This document shows, piece by piece, positions 18,916-28,439 of a stretch of 64,000 nucleotides of DNA (position 1 is the stretch's first letter; each line of letters begins with the position of its first letter). The stretch is from CBDDBH01 sp965225625 (GTDB lineage Bacteria > Pseudomonadota > Gammaproteobacteria > JADZEE01), in NCBI GenBank assembly GCA_965225625.1, contig CBDDBH010000019.1, positions 62,001 through 126,000 of the forward strand. Direction: 5' to 3'. The position numbers were made by a program, and so were the translations under genes. The notes under the pieces are model-generated. The model was not told the DNA's origin and made no database searches. It saw only the letters and a list, made by a program, of their open reading frames with translations.

Positions 18916-20316
18916 ACCGCCAGCGATCGCGACACTCACGGGACGTGGCATTCGCTCCTGAGCGAAGCGAATGCCACCCTCTAGGATGACGAGCGCCTCA
19001 TCGACTTGTGCCTTAGTCACTACCATCGGCGGCATGAGCCGCACGATATTCATCGGAAAGAAACGGTGAGCCGCCTTGGTCTCCTCCGGGGATTTCTGCG
19101 GACGAATATTCGTTAGCCACAGCCCGTGTTCGAAACAATACTGGGCAATGTCGTAAGCGGCATCCTGGTTTGGTTCGCGCGATTTCTTATCCATAACCGT
19201 TTCAAACCCCAGTACCAATCCAAGACCGCGCGCTTCGCCAACGATCTCGTATTCGCGTTCCATGCGCTTGAGGTCCTCCAGAAAGTAGCCGCCAACCGCG
19301 GCTGTAGGTTGCACCAACTCATCACGCTCGATGATTTCTATGTTTTTGAGGGGCCGGTGCGCACAACAGCGGATCGCCCGAGTGTGATGAGAAATGCATA
19401 AAGTTGTTGGCCAGGGCGCGCTGAGCGATTTCATTACTCGTGGTGATACCACAAATGGACATTCCTCCGCCCAGGCCTTTGGAGGTCGTGACAATGTCGG
19501 GCACGATGTCGAAATGCTCGAAACAAAACCACTTACCGGTGCGGCCTATACCCGTCAGGGCCTCGTCCATGATCATCATGATCCCACGTTCCGTACAAAT
19601 CGCGCGGATGCCGTTCATCCATTTAGCCGATGGCACCAGCATGCCAGCCCCGGCCATCAACGGTTCCAGAATAAAGGCGGCCGGCTGTCCGGTCGTCGCA
19701 GCTCGATAAGCTCTTCAGTCACCGACAACAGCATGTCATCAGCCTCGTCTTGCGTAGCCCCGGCGAGACACATCGGCGAGCGGTAGTAATACGGAGTAGG
19801 CACCACGCAGTTGCCGGCCAGGAACGGTCCGTAGCCCTCGCGCCAGTAGCCGCCAAAGCCCGCCACCGACGCACTGCCCATGGTGGAACCGTGGTAATTT
19901 TGAGCGACGCCGACAGTTTCATAACGCCCAGTGGCTTTTTTTGCCAGGCGTAAAGCCATGTCAGTGGATTCGGATCCGGTACAAGCGAACAACGTTCTTT
20001 GTAAGGGGTCAGGCGCAATTTTGGCGATTTTCTTCGCCAGCAGGATCTCTGAAGGTACGCTGAACGTTGTGCCTGCTTGAATGAGCTTTTCTGCTTGCTC
20101 GCAGATTGCCGCTACAAATTCCGGATGTGAGTGGCCCAGCGACACACACAATTGTCCGGCCATAAAATCCATATATCGATTACCCTCGACGTCCCACATT
20201 TAGATCCCCTCGCCGCGCTCCGGCACTAGGGCGTTATGAGTTTTCATCGGATGACGCAAGGTGTAACGAGCGCCGAGTTCGAGCCACTGTGCATTCGTTT
20301 TTGGGGAATCAGTCAT
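18913..20316 (-). pseudogene. Class III PLP-dependent aminotransferase, decayed
   Basis: Reading from ATG 20316 gives MTDSPKTNAQWLELGARY and reaches an in-frame TAA at 20200-20202 (GEGI-stop-MWDVEG). Reading on, ACTGSESTDMALRLAKKATG is the cofactor phosphate region. A shift near 19680 moves to the frame with the motifs MDEALTGIGRTG and TSKGLGGG (Schiff-base lysine). A second shift near 19350-19370 leads to the C-terminal KNIEIIERDE part. Intact homologues are omega-amino-acid or dialkylglycine-type aminotransferases. Three lesions plus a MITE at the 3' end indicate a true pseudogene. Confidence 0.85.
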
Positions 20317-20438
20317 GGCTACGCTCCGGATCGTCCTGGCAACGGGATTCGGTAACTTCGTTTAGACTACTACACGCCAAGGTTTTGACGTCCGCTACCG
20401 ACACGACCACTCGCGAGCAAACCAGGAAATAAATCACC

Positions 20439-21788
20439 ATGACCGCCGGTGCTAATGTCGAACGTTGGAGTTCGCGGCGAGCATTCGTATTGGCTGCCAT
20501 GGGCTCCGCCATTGGGCTCGGTAACATCTGGCGATTTCCGTACGTTACGGGTGAGAACGGGGGTGGAGTTTTTGTCCTCGTCTACCTCGCCTGCATAGCG
20601 CTCGTCGGGGTCCCGATCATGATTGCCGAAGTAGCGATGGGCAGACGCGGCCGTGGCAGTCCGGTCCATGCGATGCAGCGTCTGTCATCAGAACAAGGAC
20701 TCAATCGCTATTGGCAGTTCATAGGCTACCTGAGTGTGTTCACGGCATTCATGCTTATATCGGTATTTTCCGGAGTTGCGGGATGGAGCATTGCCTACAT
20801 AATCCCGACCCTGACGGGCGCGCTCGGTGGCATGACGCCCGAGGCTGCCGGGGCAGAGTTTGCAGCGCTGGTAGCGTCGCCGGCGCGGGTTCTGGGATGC
20901 CATGCGATGTTTTTATTGCTAGCGCTCGCGGTTGTAATGGGCGGTGTGCAGGCGGGCATAGAGCGCGCGGTCAAGTGGTTGATGCCGATGTTGTTTGTGA
21001 TTCTGATTACTATCGTCTCTTATGCGTTACTTGTAGGCGATGCTGTGCGCGCTTTCCGATATTTGTTCACGCCGAACTTGGCCGCGTTTAGTGCGGACGG
21101 CATGCTCATGGCGATCGGACAGGCGTTCCTCAGTCTGAGCGTGGCAACGGGATCGCTGTTTGCTTACGGGGCCTACGTGTCTTCGGATCAGCCGATTGCA
21201 GGTCCGGTCGGTTTGACCGCTATCGCAGATACTGCGGTCGCCCTGCTCGCGGGATTTGCAATATTTCCGTTGGTATTTGCTTACGGCTTGGCGCCACAAG
21301 AAGGCCCTGGGCTTGTCTTTGTGACTCTCACTGTCGCTTTTGGCGAGATGCCGGGCGGCAACGTGGTTGGCGCTTTGTTTTTCCTACTATTGACGATTGC
21401 GACCTGGACTTCCGTCATCTCTTCGTTTGAGCCGGTGGTTGTTTGGATAACCGAAGTCACCCCTATGGGACGGGTTCCGGCATGTTTATTGACGAGCGCA
21501 ATGTCGTGGTTGGTTGGCATGGTGGCAATGTTGTCATTCAACATTTGGGCCGACGTGCGTTTATTCCAAATGAATATTTTCGAACTACTGGCTGGGTTCA
21601 CCACAAACATCTTGCTGCCGGTGGGCGCGTTTCTGATTGCCGTGTTTGCAGGCTGGAAGCTGGCACCTTCGGTCGCACAGGAGGCTATTGGTAACCGGCA
21701 AATTCATTTGGTTTGGCTAGCGGTGATTCGCTTCGTGGTGCCTGTTTTAGTCGCGGTAATCTTTGTGGATGGTATTGGCATTGTTTAG
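20439..21788 (+). CDS. Sodium-dependent (NSS family) amino-acid transporter
   Basis: A 449-residue inner-membrane carrier of the LeuT/SNF family. The diagnostic first helix reads GSAIGLGNIWRFPYVTGENGG (about residues 22-42), whose unwound part binds Na+ and substrate. About 11-12 hydrophobic segments are visible. It imports an amino acid or related amine with sodium. It is divergent from the decayed aminotransferase, which hints at a former import-and-transaminate pair. Confidence 0.93.
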   Translation: MTAGANVERWSSRRAFVLAAMGSAIGLGNIWRFPYVTGENGGGVFVLVYLACIALVGVPIMIAEVAMGRRGRGSPVHAMQRLSSEQGLNRYWQFIGYLSVFTAFMLISVFSGVAGWSIAYIIPTLTGALGGMTPEAAGAEFAALVASPARVLGCHAMFLLLALAVVMGGVQAGIERAVKWLMPMLFVILITIVSYALLVGDAVRAFRYLFTPNLAAFSADGMLMAIGQAFLSLSVATGSLFAYGAYVSSDQPIAGPVGLTAIADTAVALLAGFAIFPLVFAYGLAPQEGPGLVFVTLTVAFGEMPGGNVVGALFFLLLTIATWTSVISSFEPVVVWITEVTPMGRVPACLLTSAMSWLVGMVAMLSFNIWADVRLFQMNIFELLAGFTTNILLPVGAFLIAVFAGWKLAPSVAQEAIGNRQIHLVWLAVIRFVVPVLVAVIFVDGIGIV

Positions 21789-21846
21789 CGGCGCCTTCAC
21801 AGACTTCGTTCCAGCTTCTGTTCGTAGGTAGTGCAGTCGATGTTGA

Positions 21847-22710
21847 CTAATCGGACTCGCGCAATGCGAACAGCGAGTGCAAACCGAGCGTAGCAAGCAC
21901 CACGAAGCCACCGAGCAAAGTACCCGACGGTGGTGCTTCATCGAGCATCAGCCAGACCCACACCGGTCCCAGCACGGTTTCCAGCAACAGGATCAGGCCC
22001 ACCTCCGGCGCGGTCAGCGTTCGTGGTCCCAATGTAATCAGAGCAAACGAGAGGGGTGCGACGAAACCGCCAAGCAGCACCAGTAACAGCGTGTCGTGCG
22101 TTGTCAGTGACAGCGGTAACGCCATAGGAAATGTGCAAAGAGCTAACAGCAATCCGCTCAGCGCCAGCGCCGGTATCATAATAACGTCACGCGAAAAGCG
22201 GATGACGACAAACGTTGCGGCCATGCAGACACCTGCGCCCAGCGCGCAAAATTCGCCGAGCATAGACGCATGCCGGGTACTGCCCGCGAAAATAATGGCG
22301 ATCCCGCCCAAGCCGAACAGTGTTGCCAGCCAAGTGCGAATCGCCACCTGTTCACGTAAAAAGACCCAACTGAAAACGGCGGCGAGTAACGGCGCCGCGG
22401 CAATGATAATCAACGTATTGGCGACAAATGTCAGTCGAATCGACTGTATGAACAAGATGTTGCTGCCCGTATAAAGTAACGCAATCGCCACTCCAGCCCA
22501 GCCAATCGCGCGAAATTTTCCGACTGTGGCGCGCCCATATAGCATCACATAGGCCGTGCTGATAGCCAGGAAACCCAACAGGCCTCGCCAGAAGATCAGC
22601 GTCCATACATCCGTACCGATCAACCGTATCAGCAGGCCGTCCGGTGTCAAGATGAGCACGCCCAGCGTCGTTAGCAGCAGGCCGCGTAAATGCTGGTTAC
22701 GATCGATCAC
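21847..22710 (-). CDS. EamA/DMT-family transporter
   Basis: A 287-residue membrane protein with ten hydrophobic segments arranged as two EamA repeats. The first half begins HLRGLLLTTLGVLILTPDG, and the second half contains VGLILLLETVLGPVWVWL, the conserved exporter-type helix. It is probably a metabolite exporter; the substrate is unknown. It converges with the NSS gene (58 bases between stops) and is divergent from the cupin gene. Confidence 0.88.
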   Translation of the reverse strand: MIDRNQHLRGLLLTTLGVLILTPDGLLIRLIGTDVWTLIFWRGLLGFLAISTAYVMLYGRATVGKFRAIGWAGVAIALLYTGSNILFIQSIRLTFVANTLIIIAAAPLLAAVFSWVFLREQVAIRTWLATLFGLGGIAIIFAGSTRHASMLGEFCALGAGVCMAATFVVIRFSRDVIMIPALALSGLLLALCTFPMALPLSLTTHDTLLLVLLGGFVAPLSFALITLGPRTLTAPEVGLILLLETVLGPVWVWLMLDEAPPSGTLLGGFVVLATLGLHSLFALRESD

Positions 22711-22792
22711 CGGCGAACAATGCTGTCGTGGTGAATCGACCGGGAGCAGCTAAAATGGCGATACATTTACGAAGACACATAGGAATTAGACA

Positions 22793-23179
22793 ATGATCAT
22801 TAATCAGTTGTGTGGGACTTACAAGTTACTAACGTTTTGCCTGGCCTCCTGGTGCATCGCAGGTTTGCCGATTATCGCCAATGCCGAGAACGCAGTGCTT
22901 GCTGATCCTGCCCACTACACGGTCGAATTCGAGAACGATAAGGTTCGTATAATTCGTGCCCGCTACGGTCCCCGCGACCATTCACCGCTGCATGAACATC
23001 TCGCTGGCGTTGGCGTCGAGCTGACCGACGGGCATTTCAGGGTAGTGCTTGCCGATGGCGCGGTACTCGTTAACAAGAGTAAGGCCGGTGATGTCAATTG
23101 GTTCGATGCGGGACAACATTCGGCCGACAATCTCAACGATGTCCCATACGAAGCGGTGTATATCGAAATCAAGGAGTGA
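22793..23179 (+). CDS. Secreted small cupin-like protein
   Basis: A 128-residue protein with an N-terminal signal peptide (hydrophobic to about residue 28, cleavage likely after IANA). The mature part is a single cupin barrel: HSPLHEHLAGVGVEL gives the His-x(3-4)-His metal pattern near residues 64-70, and a late AVYIEIKE strand closes it. A periplasmic location is expected. The substrate is unknown. The next secreted protein starts eight bases after its stop. Confidence 0.7.
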   Translation: MIINQLCGTYKLLTFCLASWCIAGLPIIANAENAVLADPAHYTVEFENDKVRIIRARYGPRDHSPLHEHLAGVGVELTDGHFRVVLADGAVLVNKSKAGDVNWFDAGQHSADNLNDVPYEAVYIEIKE

Positions 23180-23186
23180 TTCAGCC

Positions 23187-23747
23187 ATGTGGGAGTCCGT
23201 CCGCATTCGCGTCGTATGTCTCCTGTTAATATCTCCCGCTATGGCCGAAGAGCAGACTTCCGGCGCCGACATTCCGAATGAGGTCTTGGAAACCCTGCGC
23301 TACGAATTCAACAATCGCGCGTTTGCGCTGGCATGCGCAACCCGGCTTGCAAAAGCCGTGACTAATCCGCGTGAGCAAGCTTACTGGCAGGCGTTCCTGG
23401 CTTTGGAACAATACAATCAGCAACGCTACGCCTCGGAAATCGCGAACTTCGATATAGATTTGCAACAGCATTTGTACAACCGCGTGCGTTCCTGGTTTGT
23501 GAGCCTTGCGGTGCGCCTGGCGCCTGAACGGACGTTGGATAAATTGTTACGCAATACGCGCGTGTATGTTCCTCGGCTCGAACGATTGCTGGAAATCGGG
23601 CCGCCGCAACACACGGATTTTTTTAGACACGTTGTCGCGCAGGAAAAGGCTCAGTTGCAAACCTTGGAGTACGTCTTAGCGGATGATTGGGACGCCGCCA
23701 CTGGGCGTCTGCAGGAGTTTGTGGCCGAGTTGCAGCCATTACAATAG
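23187..23747 (+). CDS. Secreted protein of unknown function
   Basis: Starting at ATG 23187, after the cupin stop, gives 186 residues beginning with a short signal peptide (cleavage likely after AMA, residue 20). The mature protein is mostly alpha-helical, rich in Arg, Leu and Gln, without cysteines beyond one and without a motif I recognise. LAKAVTNPREQAYWQAFLAL looks like part of a helical-repeat bundle. It is probably cotranscribed with the cupin. An upstream extension from 23049 overlaps the cupin and is rejected. Confidence 0.6.
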   Translation: MWESVRIRVVCLLLISPAMAEEQTSGADIPNEVLETLRYEFNNRAFALACATRLAKAVTNPREQAYWQAFLALEQYNQQRYASEIANFDIDLQQHLYNRVRSWFVSLAVRLAPERTLDKLLRNTRVYVPRLERLLEIGPPQHTDFFRHVVAQEKAQLQTLEYVLADDWDAATGRLQEFVAELQPLQ

Positions 23748-23778
23748 CTGCATGGAATTGGTGTTATATTTCTGAATC

Positions 23779-24639
23779 ATGAGTACACCTTTCACCGTTG
23801 CTTGTATTCAAAACTGCGCCGACGATAATCTCCAGCGCAACCTCGTCGAGACGATCGATTTCGTGCGGCAGGCCCATGCCGCAGGCGCGCAATTCATTTG
23901 TCTGCCGGAATACTTTCCCTGTATTGAGCCGAACGATGAAGCATTATTCGCGAACGCATTCTCCGAGGATGAACACCCGGCGTTGCCCGCGTATCGCGCG
24001 TTGGCCGCTGAGCTTGGTTGTTGGATTCTGCTCGGGTCGATTGCGGTCAAGCTCGATAACGCAAAAGTTAACAACCGCAGTTATTTGCTCAACGGTTCAG
24101 GGGAGACCGTGGCGACTTACAACAAGATCCATTTGTTTGACGTTGAATTGCGGGCAGGTGAGAGCTACCGGGAATCGGCCACTGTGCAACCGGGTACTGC
24201 GCCCGTAGTCGCGAAAACCCCTTGGGGTTCGCTCGGTATGACGGTCTGTTATGACCTACGCTTCGGCTACCTGTACCGTGAACTGGCCCACGCCGGTGCG
24301 GACTTTTTAACTGTGCCGGCTGCCTTTACTCGAACGACAGGTAGAGCGCATTGGCATGTATTGTTGCGAGCGCGAGCTATTGAAACCGGTTGTTATGTAT
24401 TCGCTCCGGGCCAGTGCGGAGTTCGCCCCTGGGGGCGCGCGACTTACGGCCATTCATTGATCGTCGATCCCTGGGGTAAGGTACTTGCCGATGGCGGGGA
24501 GGATCCGGGGTTTGTCACTGCGCAGATTGATCCTGCGCGGGTGACAGAGGCGCGCACGATGATCCCGTCGCTTGAGCATGACCGCGATATTCATTGGGCT
24601 GGCGTTGCCGATACCGACCTTCGCAGTATCTCTTCCTAA
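23779..24639 (+). CDS. Carbon-nitrogen hydrolase (nitrilase superfamily, Nit1/YbeM-like)
   Basis: A 286-residue cytoplasmic amidase. The catalytic triad is visible: Glu44 in CLPEYF, Lys116 in YNKIHLFD and Cys157 in TVCYDLRF. The YNKIHLFDV and CYDLRF wording is typical of the Nit1 branch, which removes deaminated glutathione. Omega-amidase activity is the main alternative. It stands 31 bases after the previous gene and may share its transcript. Confidence 0.9.
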   Translation: MSTPFTVACIQNCADDNLQRNLVETIDFVRQAHAAGAQFICLPEYFPCIEPNDEALFANAFSEDEHPALPAYRALAAELGCWILLGSIAVKLDNAKVNNRSYLLNGSGETVATYNKIHLFDVELRAGESYRESATVQPGTAPVVAKTPWGSLGMTVCYDLRFGYLYRELAHAGADFLTVPAAFTRTTGRAHWHVLLRARAIETGCYVFAPGQCGVRPWGRATYGHSLIVDPWGKVLADGGEDPGFVTAQIDPARVTEARTMIPSLEHDRDIHWAGVADTDLRSISS

Positions 24640-24751
24640 GCCTGTAAGACTATTCAGCCGCTATTCAGTTTGGTCCGCTCACACTGGGCTGGACGGTCGA
24701 AGCTATGTTCGGCCACCGATGAACCAAAACGGTGCGACCAAGGGGATAATA

Positions 24752-25279
24752 ATGAAGAGCAAGCTGAGTTTGTCCGTTGTTGCCGTCAGCGCGCTACTGA
24801 GCTCCGGTGTGACACAGGGAGCATATCCGCAAGGTAGCTATGATTACGCACGAGTCGAGCGCGTTGAGCCAGTAACCCGGGTTGTCCAGGTTCCCGTACA
24901 GCGCGAGGAATGTTGGCAACAACCGGTGTCCCACCATGCGCACTTTGGTCAGTCCCACACACCGGTGATTTTCGGTGCAATTATTGGCGGTTTGATTGGT
25001 AATCAATTTGGCAGGGGCAGCGGACGCGACGCCATGACGGCCGCGGGTGCTTTTCTGGGCGGCTCGATCGGAAACGACCATGCACGCTATCGTCGCGCGG
25101 GTTATGCCTCCCGGACAACCGAACAACGTTGCCGCATGGTTAGCAGCTACCGTAACGAAGAGCGGTTGGCTGGCTACCGGGTAAACTACTCTTATGATGG
25201 TCGCAGCTACACGACCGAATTGGATCATGATCCGGGACCGCGGTTACGGGTAAGAGTCGACGTTGCACCGGCGCCGTAA
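24752..25279 (+). CDS. Glycine-zipper 2TM (Rick_17kDa_Anti-like) outer-membrane protein
   Basis: ATG 24752 follows a GGGGATAA stretch and gives 175 residues with a signal peptide (to about residue 23). The centre has the glycine-zipper pair FGAIIGGLIGNQFGRGSGRDA and AGAFLGGSIGND (about residues 72-108), as in the 17-kDa surface antigen and SlyB-like proteins. No lipobox cysteine is present, so it is not an obvious lipoprotein. It is likely associated with the outer membrane; the role is unknown. Confidence 0.75.
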   Translation: MKSKLSLSVVAVSALLSSGVTQGAYPQGSYDYARVERVEPVTRVVQVPVQREECWQQPVSHHAHFGQSHTPVIFGAIIGGLIGNQFGRGSGRDAMTAAGAFLGGSIGNDHARYRRAGYASRTTEQRCRMVSSYRNEERLAGYRVNYSYDGRSYTTELDHDPGPRLRVRVDVAPAP

Positions 25280-25314
25280 CCTGCATTTAGTCGCCAGTAC
25301 GTTATGATGGGCAT

Positions 25315-25608
25315 ATGATTAGGCGGCTACTAAGCTTATCGATACTGTCTGCCTTATCTATGCAGCTCAGTGCTTTCGATGGCAACAACGGTTGGCCAGT
25401 CGATGCTCATCCGTTGATGCTTGTACAGCAAGAGGCTGCGGTTGATCGAGATGCGGCGGCCAATATCGCGCGTGCGGCGACCGGCGGGCGAGTCCTTGCG
25501 GTCGAACCCGGGGGGAGTGACAAACCGGTCTACAACGTCAAGGTGCTGTTACCCGACGGACATGTGCGAGTAGTTATTGTCGATGGAGCAAGCGGCGACA
25601 TTTTGTAA
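25315..25608 (+). CDS. Secreted PepSY-domain protein
   Basis: A 97-residue protein with a signal peptide ending near LSAFDG (residue 23). The mature part is one PepSY domain: AANIARAATGGRVLAVE (helix and first strand) and VYNVKVLLPDGHVRVVIVDGASGDIL (strands and the typical DxxTG/DGASGDIL end). PepSY proteins modulate periplasmic proteases or sensors. It is 27 bases upstream of the response regulator, so a role in the PhoPQ-like signalling below is plausible. Confidence 0.8.
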   Translation: MIRRLLSLSILSALSMQLSAFDGNNGWPVDAHPLMLVQQEAAVDRDAAANIARAATGGRVLAVEPGGSDKPVYNVKVLLPDGHVRVVIVDGASGDIL

Positions 25609-25635
25609 ACGCCGACTCATTTCCAGGCTACGGCT

Positions 25636-26310
25636 ATGCGAGTACTGGTAATCGAGGACGAAACCGCGTTGCGCGAGCAACTGGTAAAGCAGGTACGAGA
25701 GCAGGGTTACGCCGTGGACGCAGCTGCCGACGGTGAAGAAGGAAAATACCTGGGCAGCGAATATCCGATTGACGTGGCTATTGTCGATCTCGGACTCCCG
25801 GATACCTCCGGCATTGATGTCATCCGTAGCTGGCGTAGCGCTGGCAAAGATTTCCCAATCCTCATTCTCACAGCGCGTGGTCGCTGGCAGGACAAAGTTG
25901 AAGGTCTGGAGGCGGGCGCCGACGATTATCTGGTGAAGCCATTTCATATGGAGGAACTCATGGCGCGGGTCCGGGCGCTGATGCGCCGCTCCGCCGGCTG
26001 GGCGGACTCGGTGATACGTTGTGGTCCACTGGCTCTGGATCCGGCCAAACAATCCGTCGCTGTCGACGACAACGTCGTTGAACTAACCGCCTACGAGTAC
26101 AAAATCCTGGAGTACATGATGTTGCATGCCGGTGAGGTAGTCTCCAAGACCACACTGAACGAGCACATCTATGACGAGGACCACGACAGAGACAGCAATG
26201 TGTTGGAAGTGCTGGTCGGCCGACTGCGACGCAAACTCGATCCCCAGCGGCTAATCAATCCCATCGAGACCTTGCGCGGACGCGGTTACGTTCTACGCCT
26301 GCCCAGGTGA
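25636..26310 (+). CDS. OmpR-family response regulator (PhoP-like)
   Basis: A 224-residue regulator. The receiver domain has the acidic pair in IEDE, phospho-acceptor Asp51, Thr79 and Lys101 (LVKPFH). The C-terminal winged helix has ELTAYEYKILEYMM and a typical end, TLRGRGYVLRLPR. The close match of the KPFHMEELMARVRALMRR region to PhoP supports that name. It is phosphorylated by the kinase encoded 86 bases downstream. Confidence 0.93.
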   Translation: MRVLVIEDETALREQLVKQVREQGYAVDAAADGEEGKYLGSEYPIDVAIVDLGLPDTSGIDVIRSWRSAGKDFPILILTARGRWQDKVEGLEAGADDYLVKPFHMEELMARVRALMRRSAGWADSVIRCGPLALDPAKQSVAVDDNVVELTAYEYKILEYMMLHAGEVVSKTTLNEHIYDEDHDRDSNVLEVLVGRLRRKLDPQRLINPIETLRGRGYVLRLPR

Positions 26311-26396
26311 TTGTCCGCATCCGGGTTATGGCGGTCATTAGTTGGTTGTTACTCCAACCCGATTTCGATGCCGGCCTCCGGCGATTTAGCAAATAA

Positions 26397-27752
26397 ATGC
26401 GCTCGTTAAACGCGCGGCTGCTTGTCGTGGCCAGCATCGTGTTGGCCGCTTTCCTGGGACTTACTGGATTGACGCTGGATCGGGGCTTTCGAGACAGTGC
26501 ATTGCTCGGTGTACATGACCGATTGCAGGCCGCTATTTATATGATCCTCGGCGCCGGTGATCTGGACGAGAACGAGGGTCTGAAAATCCGTGAAGTACTG
26601 CCCGATCCCCGTCTGGGTATGCCAGACTCCGGACTCTATGCAGAGGTTATAGATTCCGAAGGCGGCCTTGTTTGGCGTTCCGCTTCAACTTTAGGTCGTA
26701 CGATCAAGTTCCCGCAAGCAACTCAGGCGGGCGACATGGTGCTCAGGCGGGTTACGACAAATGCGGGCGACAATCTGTACGCAATGGCATTCGCCGTAGC
26801 CTGGGAAATCGGGCCTGAGCGCGTCGCTAGCTATACCATTCATGCCGCAGAAACCGACGCGGGGTTTCAGCAGCAGGTCAACCGGTTTCGCCGTGGTCTG
26901 TGGACCTGGTTTGCCGGCGTCGCAATCGTGCTACTGGTTGTGCAGGCGGTAATATTGCGGTGGGGGCTAGCGCCATTGCGGCGCGTTGCTGATGAAGTGA
27001 CTAATATCGAAAGCGGCCGCCAATCCGAACTCGCCGGACCTTATCCGCGTGAGCTCGAGCCACTCACGCAGAACCTGAATGCGCTGTTACGCAACAGTCG
27101 CGCGCACCTTGAGCGTTACCGCAATGCACTGGCGGATCTGGCACATAGTTTAAAGACGCCACTGGCGGTATTGCATGCAACCTTGGACGGTGACACGCAA
27201 GACTCCCAGGTGAGGGAAACAATCAGTGAACAGCTGGATCGCCTCGATGAAACGGTTGAGTATCAATTGCAACGCGCCGCTGCGTCCGGACGCACTGCGC
27301 TGACGGCGCCAATCAGGATCGACACCGTCATCCGACGTGTAACAGGCTCTTTGGAAAAGGTGTACCCCGACAAGAAGATCATCGTTGATTGTAAGAATGA
27401 AATTCAATTCCACGCCGACGAAGGTGATCTAATTGAGATACTGGGGAACCTGGCCGACAACGCGGCGCAGTGGGCGGCCGGCCAAATTTGGGTGCGTGCA
27501 CGCTGGCCGGTCGAAGCCGATGGCCCAAGCTCATTATGGATCGAAATCGAAGATGACGGCCCGGGTTTTTCCGAGGCGCTGTTGCAAGCAGGCGTGCGCA
27601 GGGGTCTGCGAGGTGATGCCACCACGCAAGGCCACGGGATAGGGTTATCTGTTGTCCGAGAATTGGTGGAAGACGTTTACCGCGGGGAAATGAATATCGA
27701 CAACAGTGGCAAAACCGGCGGTGCGCGAGTGATCATCAGGCTGCCCGGGTGA
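26397..27752 (+). CDS. PhoQ-like sensor histidine kinase
   Basis: A 451-residue inner-membrane kinase. Membrane helices at about residues 8-27 and 168-188 enclose a periplasmic sensor domain. A HAMP linker follows (APLRRVADEV). The H-box is LAHSLKTPLAVL with phospho-acceptor His250, the PhoQ-type wording. The ATP-binding part has LGNLADNAAQWA, EDDGPGFSE and GHGIGLSVVREL. It pairs with the regulator upstream. The 86-base gap has no clear promoter. Confidence 0.92.
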   Translation: MRSLNARLLVVASIVLAAFLGLTGLTLDRGFRDSALLGVHDRLQAAIYMILGAGDLDENEGLKIREVLPDPRLGMPDSGLYAEVIDSEGGLVWRSASTLGRTIKFPQATQAGDMVLRRVTTNAGDNLYAMAFAVAWEIGPERVASYTIHAAETDAGFQQQVNRFRRGLWTWFAGVAIVLLVVQAVILRWGLAPLRRVADEVTNIESGRQSELAGPYPRELEPLTQNLNALLRNSRAHLERYRNALADLAHSLKTPLAVLHATLDGDTQDSQVRETISEQLDRLDETVEYQLQRAAASGRTALTAPIRIDTVIRRVTGSLEKVYPDKKIIVDCKNEIQFHADEGDLIEILGNLADNAAQWAAGQIWVRARWPVEADGPSSLWIEIEDDGPGFSEALLQAGVRRGLRGDATTQGHGIGLSVVRELVEDVYRGEMNIDNSGKTGGARVIIRLPG

Positions 27753-27803
27753 TCGCCGTATGCTATAGTGCACACCTGTTGTCTCTGCGGTGTGTTTCGC
27801 CAC

Positions 27804-28355
27804 GTGTCATCACCTCAACCTGAATACTCCCTGGAAGCGGTCGGCCAGAAGAACAGTTATAGCCGCGACGATTTAGTCGCGTGTGCCGAAGGCCACTTGT
27901 TTGGTGAGGGTAATGCCCAATTGCCATTACCGCCGATGTTAATGTTGGACCGCGTTACGGCCATCACCGAGACTGGCGGTGCCCATAATAAGGGGCAGAT
28001 AGTTGCTGAACTCGATGTCGGCCCCGATCTGTGGTTTTTCGACTGCCATTTTATCGGCGATGCGGTAATGCCGGGCTGTTTGGGTTTGGATGCACTATGG
28101 CAACTATTGGGTTTTTTTATCGCCTGGCGCGGCGGATTAGGGCATGGCCGGGCATTAGGTGCGCGGGAGGTGCAGTTTACGGGGCAGGTTACACCCGCCG
28201 CACAGCTCGTACGTTATCGTCTCGATATCAAGCGTGTGATTTTGCGAAAGCTGGTAATGGGAATAGCCGACGGCGTCATGGAGGTCGACGGTCGCGAAAT
28301 CTATATGGCTAAGGATTTACGGGTAGGCCTGTTTCGATCGACAGAAGGGTTTTAG
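27804..28355 (+). CDS. fabA: 3-hydroxyacyl-ACP dehydratase/isomerase (FabA type)
   Basis: The product makes the cis-3-decenoyl intermediate of anaerobic unsaturated fatty acid synthesis. Strong matches are PMLMLDRV, DLWFFDCHFIGDAVMPGCLGLDALWQL (catalytic His in CHFIGD and acidic residue in GLDALWQ) and REVQFTGQV. No ATG fits: GTG at 27804 (183 residues) is chosen, and GTG 27768 is a longer alternative. E. coli FabA is 172 residues. No fabB follows, so the partner ketosynthase must be elsewhere. Confidence 0.9.
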   Translation: MSSPQPEYSLEAVGQKNSYSRDDLVACAEGHLFGEGNAQLPLPPMLMLDRVTAITETGGAHNKGQIVAELDVGPDLWFFDCHFIGDAVMPGCLGLDALWQLLGFFIAWRGGLGHGRALGAREVQFTGQVTPAAQLVRYRLDIKRVILRKLVMGIADGVMEVDGREIYMAKDLRVGLFRSTEGF

Positions 28356-28439
28356 CTTAGCCGCAGGTACTGTCAACGCCACGGCAACTGCTGCGCCTGG
28401 TATGGCCTGCGAAGTACCGGATCTATGTTTTTAGATCGT

